Notes: generated by a model from the letters alone, not told the origin. A stretch of 64,000 bases of DNA from Pseudocolwellia agarivorans (GCF_002000085.1 NZ_MUZU01000011.1:94353-158352), one strand, 5' to 3'. Counted from the first letter of the stretch, positions 26,934 through 39,452 are shown. Numbers and translations: made by a program.

Positions 26934-27941
26934 TTAATCAATAGCAACCAGTTGATACGACCTTACATAATCGTAAAGTATTGTATTAATACTCTCGTCA
27001 TCAAGCTCTTGTTCCGTTGGATAAGGTTCGTCGTCACCTTCTATGTTTTTGATCAGTTTTTCTTGCCAAGTATAGGTTTCAGAAACCATTCTTAACGACA
27101 TTTCACTATTAAAAGGTACAGGATCTTGTGGATTGTCTAAATCAACCGTGCCTGTTAATTGGTTATCAAAATAAAACTTAACCTTATTTGGTGTGACCCA
27201 CCATGCAGCGTAGGTATGAAAATCGTCAGACAAATTTACCTTAGCGTCGTGTTTTACACCTTGTGAAATATACTTAGCACCTTGGCATTTTCCATCAACT
27301 AACTCTCGGCCTTTATAATGGGTATTTGAATGCATGACATCGGTCCAAAACCTTTCTGGCCAGCCACCAATAGCTTCTAAAATATCAATTTCAGTGGTGT
27401 GTGCGGTATTACAACCGGTGCCTGAATTATCGCTTGTATCTGAATGCAACCAAAAGGTAGTAGACATTTTAGTTTTAGAGGCTTTTACACGTGCTTCAAA
27501 ATAACCATAGATAGCACTATGTTTACCTGATACTGCAGCACCGCCCATGGTATAACCATCGCTATCTTCTGCGTAAGTTGACGTATTTAAAGCAAGGTTA
27601 CCATTAACAACTTTTACGTTTTTTGGTAAAAAACGTGCGGGATGTCTTCCTTTCCACGTTGAAATAGAGTCATTCCATTTGCTTGAATCTAAGCTGGTTC
27701 CATTAAACTCATCTGACATATTATCGATAATCTGCCATTTATACCCAGCTGGCGCTTCAGGTAAATGGCTAATACTGTGAGTTATTTTATTTGCAGACGT
27801 CGAAGCACCTGATAGATAATCATTGGTGCTCTGACAGCCAGAAAAAATCAATATTGCAGGTAATAATACCAAAGGGAGAAGCGTTGAATATAAGCTTTTA
27901 TGAACTAACCCTTTATTTAAATCTGTTTGTAAATTTTTCAT
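26934..27941 (-). CDS. GH16 endo-galactanase lipoprotein (agarase/carrageenase/porphyranase type)
   Basis: The 335-residue protein has a lipobox (LIFSGC, C36). The GH16 catalytic motif EIDILE is at 184-189, with nucleophile E184 and acid/base E189 in the beta-bulge (ExDxxE) form seen in marine galactanases. TWKGRHPARF (about 95-104) and STTFWLHS are also typical of that group. It would cut the backbone of a red-algal galactan at the outer membrane. I cannot choose between agarose, porphyran, carrageenan or furcellaran. It has no additional carbohydrate-binding module. Confidence 0.9.
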   Translation of the reverse strand: MKNLQTDLNKGLVHKSLYSTLLPLVLLPAILIFSGCQSTNDYLSGASTSANKITHSISHLPEAPAGYKWQIIDNMSDEFNGTSLDSSKWNDSISTWKGRHPARFLPKNVKVVNGNLALNTSTYAEDSDGYTMGGAAVSGKHSAIYGYFEARVKASKTKMSTTFWLHSDTSDNSGTGCNTAHTTEIDILEAIGGWPERFWTDVMHSNTHYKGRELVDGKCQGAKYISQGVKHDAKVNLSDDFHTYAAWWVTPNKVKFYFDNQLTGTVDLDNPQDPVPFNSEMSLRMVSETYTWQEKLIKNIEGDDEPYPTEQELDDESINTILYDYVRSYQLVAID

Positions 27942-28034
27942 TATTCACCTTTTATAGGATATAAACATACTTTAAATGTACTTTATATTTAAATAATGTA
28001 ATTTACCAGAGAATCTTGTTGTTTGTGTATAAAA

Positions 28035-28862
28035 CTAAATAGTAAGCATCTTTCCACACACTTCTTTATACAATTTAGTCGCCACCATAGCAGTCATCTC
28101 ATTAATATCTCTACGTGGATTATATTCAACAATATCAGCTCCAATAATAGGAACTTGTATACTATGAAGTACATCAAGTATTTGCCTAACACTTAAACCA
28201 CCAGGTTCGAAATGAGAAACACCTGGCGCAAAAGCTGGATCCAACGCGTCTAAGTCAATTGAAACATATACAGGCCCTGTAAACGTTATTTGCTCTGGAC
28301 CTGTCCAGTCTTTCATTTCATGAACTTCTACATTAAACCGCTCAGCCTGCTCAGCTTGATGTTTATTAAGTGTGCGTATACCTATTTGTACAAGTCGTTT
28401 AGCTAACTTATTTTCCATGATGCGAGCAAAAGGACAAGCATGAGAAAATGGATTTCCTTGAAAGCTGTCGTATAAATCGGGATGTGCATCAAAATGAAGG
28501 ATCGTAATGTCGCTGTGATGCTGAGCTAAAGATTTAAGAATGGGATACGTAATAGAATGATCGCCACCAAAGGTTAATGGCTTAGCACCAAGTGATGCAA
28601 TATGGTGAATAGTTTGTTCTAGTACACTAAAAGCGTCGTCATTATTTTTCCATGTTAAATCACCTAAATCATGAAGTTTAGGATTGTTTTTTAAACTAAT
28701 ACCTAGTTCAGTACTTGGATTTGATGAACCTGAAAAAATAGTTCTTCGAATTATTGCAGGTGCTTCAGAGGGTCCTTTTAAATGAGATGAATAAGCATCA
28801 AAAGGCATACCTAACAAGGCAATATCGTTAGCGATTAAATTATCAAATGTAGAAAAAGTCAT
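28035..28862 (-). CDS. Arginase/agmatinase-family ureohydrolase
   Basis: The 275-residue protein carries the manganese-binding motifs of the ureohydrolase family: GGDHS, FDAHPDLYD and SIDLDALDPAFAPG. It would hydrolyse agmatine or another guanidino compound to urea and an amine. It is shorter than E. coli SpeB (306), so formiminoglutamase or guanidino-acid hydrolase activities are alternatives. An Lrp/AsnC regulator gene lies immediately upstream on the same strand. Urea from this reaction could feed the urease encoded in the same window (inference). Confidence 0.85.
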   Translation of the reverse strand: MTFSTFDNLIANDIALLGMPFDAYSSHLKGPSEAPAIIRRTIFSGSSNPSTELGISLKNNPKLHDLGDLTWKNNDDAFSVLEQTIHHIASLGAKPLTFGGDHSITYPILKSLAQHHSDITILHFDAHPDLYDSFQGNPFSHACPFARIMENKLAKRLVQIGIRTLNKHQAEQAERFNVEVHEMKDWTGPEQITFTGPVYVSIDLDALDPAFAPGVSHFEPGGLSVRQILDVLHSIQVPIIGADIVEYNPRRDINEMTAMVATKLYKEVCGKMLTI

Positions 28863-28948
28863 AGGTTTTAAATTACTTGTTTATATATTTACATATAACT
28901 TTACTGTAAATAAGCCTATTTTATCTACCGGCAAAAGGAAGGAATAAT

Positions 28949-28971
28949 CGTTAATTTTTAACAGATTAACG
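28949..28971. promoter_or_regulatory. Dyad between lrp-like gene and ureohydrolase gene
   Basis: CGTTAAT-N9-ATTAACG is a perfect 7-bp inverted repeat about 87 bp upstream of the ureohydrolase start. It could be an operator for the neighbouring Lrp/AsnC regulator. Confidence 0.35.
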
Positions 28972-28975
28972 GACG

Positions 28976-29005
28976 TTTTAAGTGTAACGCAACGTACACG
29001 TAAAA
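28976..29005 (-). terminator. Hairpin after the Lrp-type gene
   Basis: An 11-bp stem with one mismatch (TTTTAAGTGTA / TACACGTAAAA) and an 8-nt loop lies 16 bp after the stop at 29022. There is no U-run on the minus strand, so it may be an attenuator or operator rather than a simple terminator. Confidence 0.4.
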
Positions 29006-29021
29006 CATAAAAGCAAATAGT

Positions 29022-29453
29022 TCATCGTTGAAAGTAAGAATTTAACACAATATTAGAGTCTGTTTTATTTACACCTTTTAACGTACCCAACATGGCAAGA
29101 ACTTCCTCTAACTTATTAATATTACTTACATAAACCTCTAAACAAAGGTCGTAACCACCGCTTGTAGCAAGGCAACGCGTTACCTCAGGTATAGCTTGTA
29201 GTGTTGCTACTAGTTGGTCAAATGCTTTTGTTTCTACACTCAAGCCAACCATAGCCGTTAAATAGGAAGGTTCATCAAAATGAGACACTATGGTGGTATA
29301 GCCTTTGATAATATTTTTACTTTCTAAACGCGCAATGCGTTCTTGCACTGTGGTTCTTGCTAGGTGTACTTGACGAGATATTTCAGCCACTGAAATACGT
29401 GCATTTTTAATTAATAGTTCAAGTATTTCTTTATCTTTTTTATCTACATTCAT
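29022..29453 (-). CDS. Lrp/AsnC-family transcriptional regulator
   Basis: The 143-residue protein has an N-terminal winged-helix domain (DKEILELLIKNARISVAEIS; recognition helix about 25-42) and a C-terminal RAM ligand-binding domain (about 65-140). The pairing with an arginase/agmatinase-family gene downstream suggests control of that gene by an amino acid or guanidino compound. It sits 34 bp downstream of the mutarotase gene and could be co-transcribed with it. Confidence 0.92.
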   Translation of the reverse strand: MNVDKKDKEILELLIKNARISVAEISRQVHLARTTVQERIARLESKNIIKGYTTIVSHFDEPSYLTAMVGLSVETKAFDQLVATLQAIPEVTRCLATSGGYDLCLEVYVSNINKLEEVLAMLGTLKGVNKTDSNIVLNSYFQR

Positions 29454-29487
29454 AGGAAGTTTTTCATTATTAAAGGCTAAACCTAGT

Positions 29488-29847
29488 TTAACTATTTACT
29501 TTTTTTAAATCATAAATTAAATCCATTTGTACCCATTTTTCTCCTTCTTTTGCCCACTTTAATGGTTGTTGGTAATTCCACATTAAGGTTTCCCATTCTT
29601 CAGACTTAGTTTTACCTTCATCTGTTTTAGGTTCAACGTTGGGATCAAAATCAGCTGTTGTTTCCATGATCATAAATAATCGATCACCTAAGTGATATAT
29701 TTCCATATCAATAATTCCTGCGTCGGCCATGTTTTGCGTTATTTGAGGCCAGGCATTTTCAGGTTGATGATATTCAATATATTCAGCAATTAACTTAGGA
29801 TCATCTTTTAAATCTAATGCTAGGCAATAACGTTTATTTGTATTCAT
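29488..29847 (-). CDS. L-rhamnose/L-fucose mutarotase family protein (DUF718)
   Basis: The 119-residue cytoplasmic protein matches the small ferredoxin-like L-rhamnose mutarotase family (RYCLALDLKDDPKLIAEYIE, EYHQPENAWPQI). It would speed the alpha/beta anomer exchange of an L-sugar released by the glycosidases. In a galactan locus the likely sugar could be an L-galactose or L-fucose type rather than rhamnose (inference). It is divergent from the LacZ-like GH2 gene, and the two share a 156-bp promoter region. Confidence 0.85.
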   Translation of the reverse strand: MNTNKRYCLALDLKDDPKLIAEYIEYHQPENAWPQITQNMADAGIIDMEIYHLGDRLFMIMETTADFDPNVEPKTDEGKTKSEEWETLMWNYQQPLKWAKEGEKWVQMDLIYDLKKVNS

Positions 29848-29856
29848 AATTTCTCC

Positions 29857-29904
29857 GGTATTAATCTATAATTTTAAAATAAGGTAATTCAATTGGTATT
29901 AATC
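29857..29904. repeat. 10-bp direct repeat in divergent promoter region
   Basis: GGTATTAATC occurs at 29857-29866 and again at 29895-29904, 38 bp apart start to start, in the gap between the mutarotase and LacZ-like GH2 genes. The first copy is close to the mutarotase start. They may be binding sites for a shared regulator. Confidence 0.4.
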
Positions 29905-29991
29905 ATTGTCGTTAAATCTTAATTGTTATAAAGTTATCACATATAAAAATACAATTTAATATTTAAATCCACCTTATTTCTAATAATTTGA

Positions 29992-33291
<3,300 letters not shown>

Positions 33292-33321
33292 CACCACAAA
33301 TTAGTTAAGTACGACTTACCA

Positions 33322-33358
33322 AACAGTAAAGCCCAAATTCATTTTGGGCTTTACTGTT
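33322..33358 (+). terminator. Strong Rho-independent terminator after the GH2 gene
   Basis: A perfect 16-bp stem (AACAGTAAAGCCCAAA and its complement) with a 5-nt loop lies 31 bp after the stop. Confidence 0.85.
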
Positions 33359-33392
33359 ATGCTTAATAACCTCATACATTCGAGATACAACA

Positions 33393-35294
33393 ATGAAAAG
33401 AAATAAAATAAAACTTAAAAAAAATTTCAAACGTTCTCTATCCTTTTTAGTTATTTCTTCATTAATTACAACCATTATTAGCGGCTGTAATTCGTCTAGC
33501 ACCAACCTAAACAGCTCAAAACAATTGGCCAGTTCACAAGCTAATAAAAAGCCAAACATAGTGCTTATTGTTACTGACGATCAAGGTTGGGGGGATATTG
33601 GTGTTAATAATAATCCTATCATTCAAACACCTAATATTGATGATTTGGCTAACCAAAGTGTTAGCCTAACTAATTTTCATGTAGATCCTACTTGCTCACC
33701 TACTCGCTCAGCTTTACTTACAGGCAAACATTCATTAAAAGCAGGTGTTTGGCATACAATTTTAGGGAGATACATGCTCGGGCCTGAGCATCAAACATTA
33801 GCTGAAGTATTAAAAGATAATAACTACGACACGGGCATATTTGGCAAATGGCATTTAGGTGACAATTATCCTTATCGCCCACAAGATCAAGGTTTTAACG
33901 AAGTACTTATTCATGGCGGTGGTGGTGTAGGTCAAACACCTGATTATTGGGGAAACACTCAATTTAATGACACGTATTTTAGAAATGGTAATCCAGAAAA
34001 AACAACCGGTTACGCCACAACAGTTTGGTTTGACGAAGCTAAAAAATTTATCGACCAAAAACGCAATCAACCCTACTTTGCTTATATTCCCCTTAATGCG
34101 CCCCATGGTCCTTACCGCGCACCTGAACACTTTATACAACCTTATTTAGATAAAGGCTTAAACAGAACTATGGCGAGTTTTTATGGCATGATCACGCACA
34201 TTGACGGCCAAATAGGCCTAATGCGCGAACACATAAAAGCAAGAGGTGAAACCGACAACACTATATTTATAGTCATGACAGATAATGGTAGCTCTTACCG
34301 CCCTACCAATAACCAAAACAAGCTTGATGCAAAACATCAATTAATTAAACAAGCCTTTCCTGATTGGATACCAAACGACAATTTAAGAGGTTATAAAGGT
34401 TCAGTATACGATGGAGGTCATCGCGTCCCCTTTTTTATCTCGTATCCTAACGGGCAACTTAAAGCAGGCAAGTACAATAACTTAACAGCACATTTCGATA
34501 TTATGCCCACCATATTATCGCTAGCAGGCATACAAAATACCATAAAAGGTATGGATGGACTCAATCTAGCAACACTTATTACTGAAGGTAAAGACGATTC
34601 ATTAAGCGACCGTAATGTAGTAATTACTAATCAACGCGTTTATCATCCAAGCGATAAGCGCCCAACCGCTGTAGCTTATAAAAACTGGCGCTTTATTAAC
34701 GAAAACAATAAAGAAGAACTTTACAATATAACCACAGATCCATCTCAACAGCTCAATGTGGCTCAGCAACATCCAAATGTATTAGCTCAATTAAAATCGA
34801 TAAAACAAGCTTGGTGGAACGAAAACGTAAAACTAGGTTTTAAAGATCGCTATATCTCTGTAGGTAATAAAGCAGAAAACCCAGTACGGCTAAACGCTAT
34901 GGATTGGATGGAAGTACCAGATAAGCAACCCGTACCTTGGTTTATTGGACACCAACCTGCAGCTGAAGAATACGATTACATACACTGGTTAACAGAAGAA
35001 GATAAGTATACTTCGTTACCTTGGTATATTGATGTTGAAAAGAAAGGTACATATCAAGTAAGTGCATATTTTCATGATATTCCAGCAGGTACACCTATCG
35101 GTAAAAAATACTGTGTTGTTCGTGTAAATGGCAAAAACACAGTTCAAACAGTACACGGCAGAGCCTCACATTGTATTGTTGATACCGAGTTAGTAACTGG
35201 CAAACAAAAAATCACCGCTTGGTTTACCGATAACAAAGAAACTTTAGCTAAAGAAAAAGCAGCTTTCTATGTTTATATTAAACACCAAAAATAA
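33393..35294 (+). CDS. S1-type sulfatase lipoprotein with C-terminal beta domain
   Basis: The 633-residue protein has a lipobox (TIISGC, C32). Metal pair D62-D63 and formylglycine motif C101-S-P-T-R with SALLTGKH. GKWHLGDN follows at the expected place. Residues about 505-633 extend beyond the usual sulfatase body and look like a beta-sandwich of the carbohydrate-binding type (WYIDVEKKGTYQVSAYF). It is transcribed in the same direction as the next sulfatase, with a 209-bp gap. Confidence 0.93.
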   Translation: MKRNKIKLKKNFKRSLSFLVISSLITTIISGCNSSSTNLNSSKQLASSQANKKPNIVLIVTDDQGWGDIGVNNNPIIQTPNIDDLANQSVSLTNFHVDPTCSPTRSALLTGKHSLKAGVWHTILGRYMLGPEHQTLAEVLKDNNYDTGIFGKWHLGDNYPYRPQDQGFNEVLIHGGGGVGQTPDYWGNTQFNDTYFRNGNPEKTTGYATTVWFDEAKKFIDQKRNQPYFAYIPLNAPHGPYRAPEHFIQPYLDKGLNRTMASFYGMITHIDGQIGLMREHIKARGETDNTIFIVMTDNGSSYRPTNNQNKLDAKHQLIKQAFPDWIPNDNLRGYKGSVYDGGHRVPFFISYPNGQLKAGKYNNLTAHFDIMPTILSLAGIQNTIKGMDGLNLATLITEGKDDSLSDRNVVITNQRVYHPSDKRPTAVAYKNWRFINENNKEELYNITTDPSQQLNVAQQHPNVLAQLKSIKQAWWNENVKLGFKDRYISVGNKAENPVRLNAMDWMEVPDKQPVPWFIGHQPAAEEYDYIHWLTEEDKYTSLPWYIDVEKKGTYQVSAYFHDIPAGTPIGKKYCVVRVNGKNTVQTVHGRASHCIVDTELVTGKQKITAWFTDNKETLAKEKAAFYVYIKHQK

Positions 35295-35320
35295 TGCTGA
35301 TAATATTACAGAGGATCAAA

Positions 35321-35386
35321 ATGTGTTTTATGAATAAAGCAAGTTATCTATTAATAATAAAAAGCAACACGCCATCAAACTTTTAA
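35321..35386 (+). CDS. Possible 21-codon small ORF between sulfatases
   Basis: ATGTGTTTTATG starts a 21-residue frame (MCFMNKASYLLIIKSNTPSNF) with GAGG 6 nt upstream, so translation is possible. It has no recognised motif. It may be a leader peptide or a relic of a lost gene. The only support is the ribosome site. Confidence 0.2.
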   Translation: MCFMNKASYLLIIKSNTPSNF

Positions 35387-35503
35387 TATTAATAATTTTA
35401 TACTTAATACTGTATAGATACGGTGCATAACTTTTCGTAATACGTTATGGTTATGCCCATTAAATACTCAAACAATACAATATGATTAGGAAAATAAGCA
35501 GCT

Positions 35504-37096
35504 ATGTTTGTTAAAAAAAAATCCATCAAAAATATACTCGCCCTCTCAATAACACTGTCATTATCTAGTGTTATTTTAACAGGCTGTAATAAAGCAGCAG
35601 AAACAGAAAGCGAAGTAAGTAAACCCAATATTGTTAAAACAAACGACAAACCTAATATTGTTATATTTTATGTTGATGATTTAGGCTATGGCGATGTCGG
35701 CTCTTATGGCGCAAAAGGTGTTGAAACACCAAATGTTGACGAATTAGCTCAAAATGGCATTCGATTTACTGATGCGCATAGTTCAGCGGCCACTTGTACT
35801 CCATCACGCTATTCTTTATTAACAGGAGAATACGCATTTCGCGAACATGCTTCGGTACTAAAAGGCGATGCAGCATTAATTATCCCTACCGATAAACCCA
35901 CGTTACCAAGCATGCTTAAAAAAGCAGGTTACTCTACTGCAGTAGTAGGAAAATGGCATTTAGGTTTAGGTGATGGAAAATCACCTATAGATTGGAACGG
36001 AAAAGTATCACCTGGTCCATTAGAAATTGGTTTTGATTACAGCTTTTTAATGCCAGCAACTGGCGACAGAGTGCCTAGTGTTTATTTAGAAAATCACAAT
36101 GTGTTAAACATAAGCCAAGATGACCCTATTGAAGTAAGTTACGAACATAAAGTAGGTATTAGACCAACAGGTACTGAAAACCCTGAGTTATTACGCCAAG
36201 CTGCGGATCCACAACACAGCAATACGATTATAAATGGTATTAGCCGCATAGGTTGGATGAAAGGCGGAGTTAGTGCTGAGTGGAAAGACGAAGACTTCTA
36301 TAAAGTATTTACCAATATGGCAAACTTTTTTATTGAAGATAATAAAGAAAATCCATTTTTCTTATTTTTCTCTTTTCACGATATTCACGTACCTAGATTA
36401 CCAAACGACATGTTTAAAGGTAAAAGTACCATGGGTGTTCGAGGTGATGCTATTGCACAAATGGATTGGATCACAGGCGAAGTAGTAAACAAGTTAAAAG
36501 CTGAAGGTTTACTCGAGAATACGCTAATTATTTTTACCAGCGATAATGGACCTGTTCTTACTGACGGTTATGACGATGAAGCCATGGAAAAATTGGGTGA
36601 TCACAAACCTAGCGGCGACTTTAAAGGTGGAAAATACAGTGCTTATGAAGCTGGCACACGTGTACCTACTATTGTTCACTACCCTGCTAAAGTTAAAGCT
36701 GGAACAAGTAACACGCTGATGAGCCAAGTTGATATTTATGCTTCTTTAGCTAAATTGGTAAATGTAGACCTTAGTAAAGAAGAAGCCATTGATAGTAAAA
36801 ACTTTCTTAATGCTTGGTTAGATGCTTCAGCCGAAGGCAGAACAGAGTTAATTGAAGAGTCACACACCTTATCGCTAAGAACTAAAGAGTGGAAGTACAT
36901 ATCACCCAGTTCAGTTAAAGGTGAGTGGATAACCAATATGAAAAATATTGAATCAGGTTTATCGCCTATTCCACAACTTTTCAATTTAGCTGAAGATAAA
37001 TCTGAACAAAACAATATCGCACTTCAACACAAAGCAGATGTTGCAAAATACCAACAAAGAATCGACGAAATAAAAGCACAAACTCATAGAAATTAA
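35504..37096 (+). CDS. S1-type sulfatase lipoprotein
   Basis: The 530-residue protein has a lipobox (VILTGC, C28), metal pair D58-D59 and formylglycine motif C98-T-P-S-R with YSLLTGEYA. GKWHLGLGDG and TSDNGPV are present. It is the third sulfatase of this block. The different length and active-site surroundings from its neighbours suggest a different sulfate position on the same polymer. Exact regioselectivity is unknown. Confidence 0.93.
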   Translation: MFVKKKSIKNILALSITLSLSSVILTGCNKAAETESEVSKPNIVKTNDKPNIVIFYVDDLGYGDVGSYGAKGVETPNVDELAQNGIRFTDAHSSAATCTPSRYSLLTGEYAFREHASVLKGDAALIIPTDKPTLPSMLKKAGYSTAVVGKWHLGLGDGKSPIDWNGKVSPGPLEIGFDYSFLMPATGDRVPSVYLENHNVLNISQDDPIEVSYEHKVGIRPTGTENPELLRQAADPQHSNTIINGISRIGWMKGGVSAEWKDEDFYKVFTNMANFFIEDNKENPFFLFFSFHDIHVPRLPNDMFKGKSTMGVRGDAIAQMDWITGEVVNKLKAEGLLENTLIIFTSDNGPVLTDGYDDEAMEKLGDHKPSGDFKGGKYSAYEAGTRVPTIVHYPAKVKAGTSNTLMSQVDIYASLAKLVNVDLSKEEAIDSKNFLNAWLDASAEGRTELIEESHTLSLRTKEWKYISPSSVKGEWITNMKNIESGLSPIPQLFNLAEDKSEQNNIALQHKADVAKYQQRIDEIKAQTHRN

Positions 37097-37098
37097 TT

Positions 37099-37158
37099 CT
37101 TATACCCTTTACCAATCAGGAGGCTATTTCAAAGCATCTAAAATGGTAACGGGTATAT
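37099..37158 (+). terminator. Extended hairpin after the sulfatase gene
   Basis: TATACCC-tt-TACC pairs with GGTA-ac-GGGTATA across about 35 nt, followed by an AT-rich run. It may terminate the sulfatase transcript. Confidence 0.4.
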
Positions 37159-37185
37159 ATATAAAATTTTACATAAAACTTATCC

Positions 37186-37226
37186 CCCTAACTTATACTC
37201 AGTATTAAATACGTTATAAGTTAGGG
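37186..37226. promoter_or_regulatory. Perfect 12-bp inverted repeat upstream of the cytochrome gene
   Basis: CCCTAACTTATA and TATAAGTTAGGG are separated by 17 nt and end 45 bp before the cytochrome start. It could be an operator or a second terminator for the sulfatase. Confidence 0.4.
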
Positions 37227-37271
37227 TATACTCCCTTCCAATATTTTATTCTCTTTAGCTTGGCAATTTAC

Positions 37272-39452
37272 ATGTTCAAATCTTTATTTACTCGAGTATC
37301 TTATTTTTCAGTACTCGCTAGTTTTTTTTATTGTGCAACCACATACGCATTTATTAACAAAGATGCTGATCCACAAAATTGTACTTCCTGTCATCAATCA
37401 GCAGTATCGTCTTGGATGAAATCAGACCATGCAAAAGCGATGGATGTAGCAACAAAAAAAACAGTATTAGGTGACTTTAATAATGCTAAAGCTACTCATT
37501 ACAGCCAGAAAGCACGTTTCTATACTGAGAAAAATAACTTTTTTATGGAAATGAACCATGAAAATAAAACCTCAGTTTATAAAATAAAATATACCTTCGG
37601 CCATTATCCACTTCAACAATACCTCATTGAAACCCAAAACGGTAAATACCAAGTATTGCCCTTCTCTTGGGACAGCAGAACAAAAGCCGAAGGCGGACAA
37701 CGTTGGTTTGTCATGTATGAAGACGAAGATATAAAAGCACAAGATAGATTACATTGGCAACAACCGCTACAAAGCTGGAACGGTATGTGCGCCGACTGTC
37801 ATTCTGACGGACTCAAACGTAACTATGATAAAGATAAAGGAACATTTGATACTACATTCGACAATATCAACGTAGGTTGTCAGTCGTGTCACGGTAAAAT
37901 GAACAACCATACAAAAGATAAAAACGCGATAATTAAAAACTCACGAAACCAACCTAAAATAATTAATAACTGGTTACGTAAAGTAGGCGAACGTACCGCT
38001 AGCTGGCAAGGCGAAAAACGTGATAATTCGTTTATGGATACGTGTTTTGCGTGTCATTCACTTCGCTCACCTCTGACTAATGGTATAAAACCTGAACATG
38101 CGTTTTTGGATCAGTTTTCACCAAGCTTTATCATTCCTCCGTTATACCATGCTGATGGACAAATAAAAGAAGAAGTCTATGTTTATGGCTCTTTCTTACA
38201 AAGTAAAATGTATAAAGCTGGTGTGAACTGTATTGATTGTCATGATCAACACACAATGAAAATTAAAGTACCAGACAACGGCTTATGTTTGCAGTGTCAT
38301 AGTGCGGAGGTGTTTAATCAGCCAACCCACTTTAAGCATGAAGAAGGCTCCGAAGGCAGTAAATGTGTAAATTGTCATATGCCAACCAATCGTTATATGG
38401 GTGTTGATGACAGACGAGATCATAGCTTTAAAATACCTCGCCCTCACCTTTCTACCGCTAACGACACACCAAATGCTTGTACAAATTGTCATGAAGATAA
38501 AGACAACAACTGGGCAGCAGCTAAACTTGAACAATGGCATGGTAAACCTAAAGCGTTATCTAAAACCTACACAGACTTTTTACGTTTACAAAGTGGTAAG
38601 CGCCTCCAATTAGCACAACATTTAGCTATTGTGAACGACAAAAATCTTAACGATATTGTTAGAGCAACGGCATTAACCGGCTTAGTTAATACAACACCAC
38701 AGTTATCAAACGAACAGATTAAACCTTGGGTAGCTTCTGACAAACCATTAATAAGGTTAGCCATCGCGCAAACAGGCCAGCTTGTTCCTCCAAACGAACG
38801 ACATCTTGCATTTGCTACCTTATTATCAGATAAATACAAATCAGTAAGAATTGCTGCAGCTAATCAATTAATTGGTAATACACAAGTAAATGCTGAAGTA
38901 ATGAAAAAAGCATTTGATGAACTAATGCTTTCAAACGATATTAATACGTGGCGTGGTGAAGGTAACTTAAATGAAAGTATGATCCATTACGGTTCAGGTA
39001 ATAGAGATAAAGCAATAGCCGCTTTAAAAAATGCTATTAACGTTGACCCGTACTTTAGCGTGCCCTACTTAAACTTAGCCGATATCTATAAAACCATGGG
39101 CGATTCAGTAAACGAAGCTAAAATATATCAACAAGCTTTAAAAACATCACCATTAGACGGCATGGTTCATTACAGTTACGGTTTATACCTAATTCGCAAT
39201 AAAGATACCGTGAATGCTATTGAATCCTTTAAACAAGCCATAAAGCTGGACCCCACTAATGCTCAATATATTTACTTATATGCACTTGCTCAAGACAGTG
39301 TAGGTAAAACTAAACAAGCATTAATGCAATTACGAATGATGATCACTAAAGTAGATAACCCACAGCAGCTAGCTCAATTAGGATTAAGCTTTTCTCAAAA
39401 ACTGAGAGATCAAAAAAGCTATCAGTTCTTTGGACGTTTCATGCAACAATAA
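37272..39452 (+). CDS. Periplasmic multihaem cytochrome c with C-terminal TPR repeats
   Basis: The 726-residue protein is read from the ATG at 37272; an upstream TTG at 37260 would only add four residues. A signal peptide (about 1-27) is followed by eight CxxCH motifs (CTSCH, CADCH, CQSCH, CFACH, CIDCH, CLQCH, CVNCH, CTNCH), so up to eight haems. The second half is helical with three or four TPR units (about 590-715; AIESFKQAIKLDPTNAQYIY). It would carry electrons and dock with partners through the TPRs. It lies between a sulfatase and a TonB-dependent receptor, an unusual place for a respiratory protein, and it could accept electrons from the DUF1080/PVC dehydrogenase. Confidence 0.9.
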   Translation: MFKSLFTRVSYFSVLASFFYCATTYAFINKDADPQNCTSCHQSAVSSWMKSDHAKAMDVATKKTVLGDFNNAKATHYSQKARFYTEKNNFFMEMNHENKTSVYKIKYTFGHYPLQQYLIETQNGKYQVLPFSWDSRTKAEGGQRWFVMYEDEDIKAQDRLHWQQPLQSWNGMCADCHSDGLKRNYDKDKGTFDTTFDNINVGCQSCHGKMNNHTKDKNAIIKNSRNQPKIINNWLRKVGERTASWQGEKRDNSFMDTCFACHSLRSPLTNGIKPEHAFLDQFSPSFIIPPLYHADGQIKEEVYVYGSFLQSKMYKAGVNCIDCHDQHTMKIKVPDNGLCLQCHSAEVFNQPTHFKHEEGSEGSKCVNCHMPTNRYMGVDDRRDHSFKIPRPHLSTANDTPNACTNCHEDKDNNWAAAKLEQWHGKPKALSKTYTDFLRLQSGKRLQLAQHLAIVNDKNLNDIVRATALTGLVNTTPQLSNEQIKPWVASDKPLIRLAIAQTGQLVPPNERHLAFATLLSDKYKSVRIAAANQLIGNTQVNAEVMKKAFDELMLSNDINTWRGEGNLNESMIHYGSGNRDKAIAALKNAINVDPYFSVPYLNLADIYKTMGDSVNEAKIYQQALKTSPLDGMVHYSYGLYLIRNKDTVNAIESFKQAIKLDPTNAQYIYLYALAQDSVGKTKQALMQLRMMITKVDNPQQLAQLGLSFSQKLRDQKSYQFFGRFMQQ

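Noticed and set aside
29488..29847. The rhamnose mutarotase as proof of an ulvan or rhamnogalacturonan target.
   Set aside because: No ulvan lyase, rhamnosidase or rhamnose-catabolism gene is present, while GH16 and GH2 point to a galactan. The family also acts on related L-sugars.
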